Shown: piece by piece, positions 7,207-8,624 of the stretch
Position numbering within the stretch: position 1 is the stretch's first letter
Layout of the letters: each line of letters starts with the position of its first letter
From: Dokdonella_A sp038237055
GTDB lineage: Bacteria; Pseudomonadota; Gammaproteobacteria; Xanthomonadales; Rhodanobacteraceae
Assembly: GCA_038237055.1 (NCBI GenBank)
Contig: JBBRZD010000124.1
Coordinates: forward strand, 1 to 8,624
DNA length: 8,624 nucleotides
Reading direction: 5' to 3'
The notes under the pieces: generated by a model
What the model saw: the letters and a program-made list of their open reading frames with translations, nothing else
What the model was told of the DNA's origin: nothing
The model's database searches: none
Program-made: the position numbers and the translations under genes

Positions 7207-8228
7207 ACGCGATCGTCCACACACTGGGGGATATCGCGGCGCGCTTTGAACTCGCTCTGCATGGCGACTCGAACGTCGCTATCCACGGTGTCGGTACGCT
7301 CGCGAATGCGCAAGTGGGACAGATCGGTTTTCTCGCCAACCCGCGTTATCGAAGCCAGCTCGCCCAGACGCGCGCCAGCGCTGTTGTGCTGCGATCAGGC
7401 GACGCTGACGCATGCGCCAGCGCCTGCCTGATCGCGCAAGATCCCTACGTCGCCTTTGCCCGCATCGCGACAATGTTCGAACGGCAACCGGCTTATGCCG
7501 TCGGCGTCCATGCCAGCGCGATCATCTCGCCCAGCGCCAGGATTGCGCCCAGCGCAAGCATCGGCCCGCTCTGCGTCGTCGAGGACGATGCCCGCATCGA
7601 CGAAGGCGCGATGATCGGCCCGTACTGCGTCGTCGGGCGAGGCTGCCGCGTCGGTGCGCAATCGCGACTCGTCGCACGCGTGACCCTGGTGCAGGACGTC
7701 ACGCTCGGCCAGCGCGTACTGATCCACCCCGGTGCGGTACTCGGCGCCGATGGTTTCGGCATTGCGTTTGAACGCGATCGTTGGATCAAGGTGCCACAAC
7801 TTGGTGGCGTCTTTGTCGGTAACGATTGCGAAATCGGCGCGAACACGACGATCGATCGCGGCGCGCTCGGCGACACCGTGCTGGAAGAAGACGTGCGTCT
7901 GGACAACCAGATCCAGATCGCGCACAACGTGACGATCGGCGCCCACACCGCAATGGCCGGCTGCTCCGCCGTCGCGGGAAGCACAACGATTGGGCGCTAC
8001 TGCCTGATCGGGGGCGGCGCTGGCATACTGGGTCATTTGAGCATCGCCGACCGCGTTACCGTGCACGCGATGAGCCTGGTCACGCATTCGATTCGTGAAG
8101 CCGGCGAATACACTTCGGGCACGCCCATCCAGCCGAACCGGCAATGGCGGCGCAATGCAGCCCGCTTCAAGCATCTGGACGAGATCGCCCGTCGCATCGA
8201 CGCGATCGAAAAGGAAACGAAATCATGA
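7203..8228 (+). CDS. lpxD: UDP-3-O-(3-hydroxyacyl)glucosamine N-acyltransferase
   Basis: Third step of lipid A synthesis: transfers a 3-hydroxyacyl chain from acyl carrier protein to the 2-amino group of UDP-3-O-acyl-glucosamine in the cytosol. The 341-residue length equals E. coli LpxD. An N-terminal uridine-binding domain (about 1-100, with FLANPRYRSQL) precedes a left-handed beta helix of hexapeptide repeats at about 105-290, many in the form I/V-G-x-x-x, and a C-terminal helix after PNRQWRRNAARFKHLDEIARR. The catalytic base is H241 in QIAHNVTIG and the second conserved His is H278 in LGHLSI, each two residues later than the E. coli numbers 239 and 276. The start is GTG, overlapping the skp stop as GTGA; no ATG nearby fits, and the resulting N-terminus aligns with the family. 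Its stop overlaps the fabZ start. Chain length of the acyl donor cannot be read from the sequence. Confidence 0.97.
   Translation: MNAIVHTLGDIAARFELALHGDSNVAIHGVGTLANAQVGQIGFLANPRYRSQLAQTRASAVVLRSGDADACASACLIAQDPYVAFARIATMFERQPAYAVGVHASAIISPSARIAPSASIGPLCVVEDDARIDEGAMIGPYCVVGRGCRVGAQSRLVARVTLVQDVTLGQRVLIHPGAVLGADGFGIAFERDRWIKVPQLGGVFVGNDCEIGANTTIDRGALGDTVLEEDVRLDNQIQIAHNVTIGAHTAMAGCSAVAGSTTIGRYCLIGGGAGILGHLSIADRVTVHAMSLVTHSIREAGEYTSGTPIQPNRQWRRNAARFKHLDEIARRIDAIEKETKS
8211..8215 (+). promoter_or_regulatory. Ribosome binding site for fabZ
   Basis: AAGGA within the last codons of lpxD lies 9 bases before the fabZ ATG at 8225, so fabZ has its own ribosome site in addition to the ATGA overlap with lpxD. 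Confidence 0.55.
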
Positions 8229-8624
8229 CCGCGCCAGCCACACCCATCCAACTGCCGATCGGCGTCGAGCAGATTGCGGCCATGCTGCCGCATCGCTATC
8301 CGTTCCTGTTGCTCGATCGCGTCACTGCATTCGAACAGGGCCAGCGCATCACTGCGCTCAAGAACGTGTCGGTCAATGAACCGTTTTTCCAAGGCCATTT
8401 TCCAGGCCACCCGGTGATGCCGGGTGTATTGATCGTCGAGGCCATGGCGCAGGCAGCCGGGGTAATGGTCAAGCTGTCGGAGCGGGATGAACTTGCGCAG
8501 ATCAACGTGTTTTATCTTGTGAAAGTCGACAAGGCACGCTTCAACCGCATCGTGGTGCCTGGCGATCAGTTGCGCCTGGAAGTCGTGCTAAAACGCGCCA
8601 TGCGCAACATGCGGCTGTTCTATG
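8225..8624 (+). CDS. fabZ: 3-hydroxyacyl-ACP dehydratase FabZ, 3' end truncated by window
   Basis: Cytosolic hot-dog fold enzyme that dehydrates (3R)-hydroxyacyl-ACP to trans-2-enoyl-ACP in each round of fatty acid elongation. It draws on the same hydroxyacyl-ACP pool as LpxD and LpxA, which explains the linkage. The open frame gives 133 codons before the window ends and lacks only the C-terminal end, perhaps 15-25 residues by family length. The motif LPHRYPFLLLDRV is at 21-33. Active-site residues are H58 in FFQGHFPGHPVMPG and E72 in VEAMAQ, corresponding to E. coli H54 and E68. VFYLVKVDKARFN and VVPGDQL follow as expected for FabZ and not FabA. It starts at the ATG overlapping the lpxD stop with its own AAGGA upstream. 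By the usual gene order lpxA and lpxB should follow, but this lies outside the window. Confidence 0.97.
   Translation, partial: MTAPATPIQLPIGVEQIAAMLPHRYPFLLLDRVTAFEQGQRITALKNVSVNEPFFQGHFPGHPVMPGVLIVEAMAQAAGVMVKLSERDELAQINVFYLVKVDKARFNRIVVPGDQLRLEVVLKRAMRNMRLFY

Noticed and set aside
7500..8060. Periodic repeat pattern in the DNA of lpxD
   Set aside because: It reflects the hexapeptide repeats of the left-handed beta helix in the protein, not a DNA repeat element.
7395..8174. A 259-codon minus-strand frame opposite lpxD
   Set aside because: A shadow of the hexapeptide-repeat codons of lpxD; the product is Ala/Asp/Arg-rich with no recognisable motif.

Overview
This window is a conserved chromosomal housekeeping stretch from a Gram-negative, high-GC gammaproteobacterium. 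Eight genes lie on the plus strand with almost no space between them: uppS (5' end cut off), cdsA, dxr, rseP, bamA, skp/ompH, lpxD and fabZ (3' end cut off). Outer-membrane biogenesis genes (bamA, skp, lpxD) show a diderm cell. The order uppS-cdsA-dxr-rseP is the Pseudomonas/Xanthomonas-type arrangement (in E. coli dxr precedes uppS). The protein sequences, for example the FabZ segment around VKVDKARFN and the BamA N-terminus, look like the Xanthomonadales (Lysobacterales). That placement is an inference from remembered sequences, not a search; genus is not determined.

Layout: 1-705 uppS (undecaprenyl diphosphate synthase); 713-1543 cdsA (CDP-diacylglycerol synthase); 1540-2718 dxr (DXP reductoisomerase); 2735-4117 rseP (site-2 intramembrane protease); 4198-6615 bamA (outer-membrane protein insertase); 6667-7206 skp/ompH (periplasmic chaperone, GTG start); 7203-8228 lpxD (lipid A acyltransferase, GTG start); 8225-8624 fabZ (hydroxyacyl-ACP dehydratase). 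Three junctions are 4-base start/stop overlaps (cdsA/dxr, skp/lpxD, lpxD/fabZ). The largest gap is 80 bases, between rseP and bamA. No RNA gene, mobile element, CRISPR array, convincing terminator or convincing promoter was seen, so one long operon, or a few overlapping transcripts, is likely.

The genes share one theme, building the cell envelope. Dxr feeds the MEP isoprenoid pathway, whose products UppS turns into the lipid carrier for peptidoglycan and O-antigen. CdsA makes the phospholipid precursor. RseP cleaves membrane proteins, including anti-sigma factors in envelope stress. BamA and Skp fold and insert outer-membrane proteins. LpxD and FabZ supply and use the hydroxyacyl-ACP pool for lipid A and fatty acids.

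I did not find a previously undescribed system here. All key catalytic residues I could check are present. The points worth a second look are modest: two CX6C cysteine pairs in predicted outer loops of BamA, a marked excess of the palindrome CGATCG, GTG starts at skp and lpxD, and a short insertion after the second PDZ domain of RseP.
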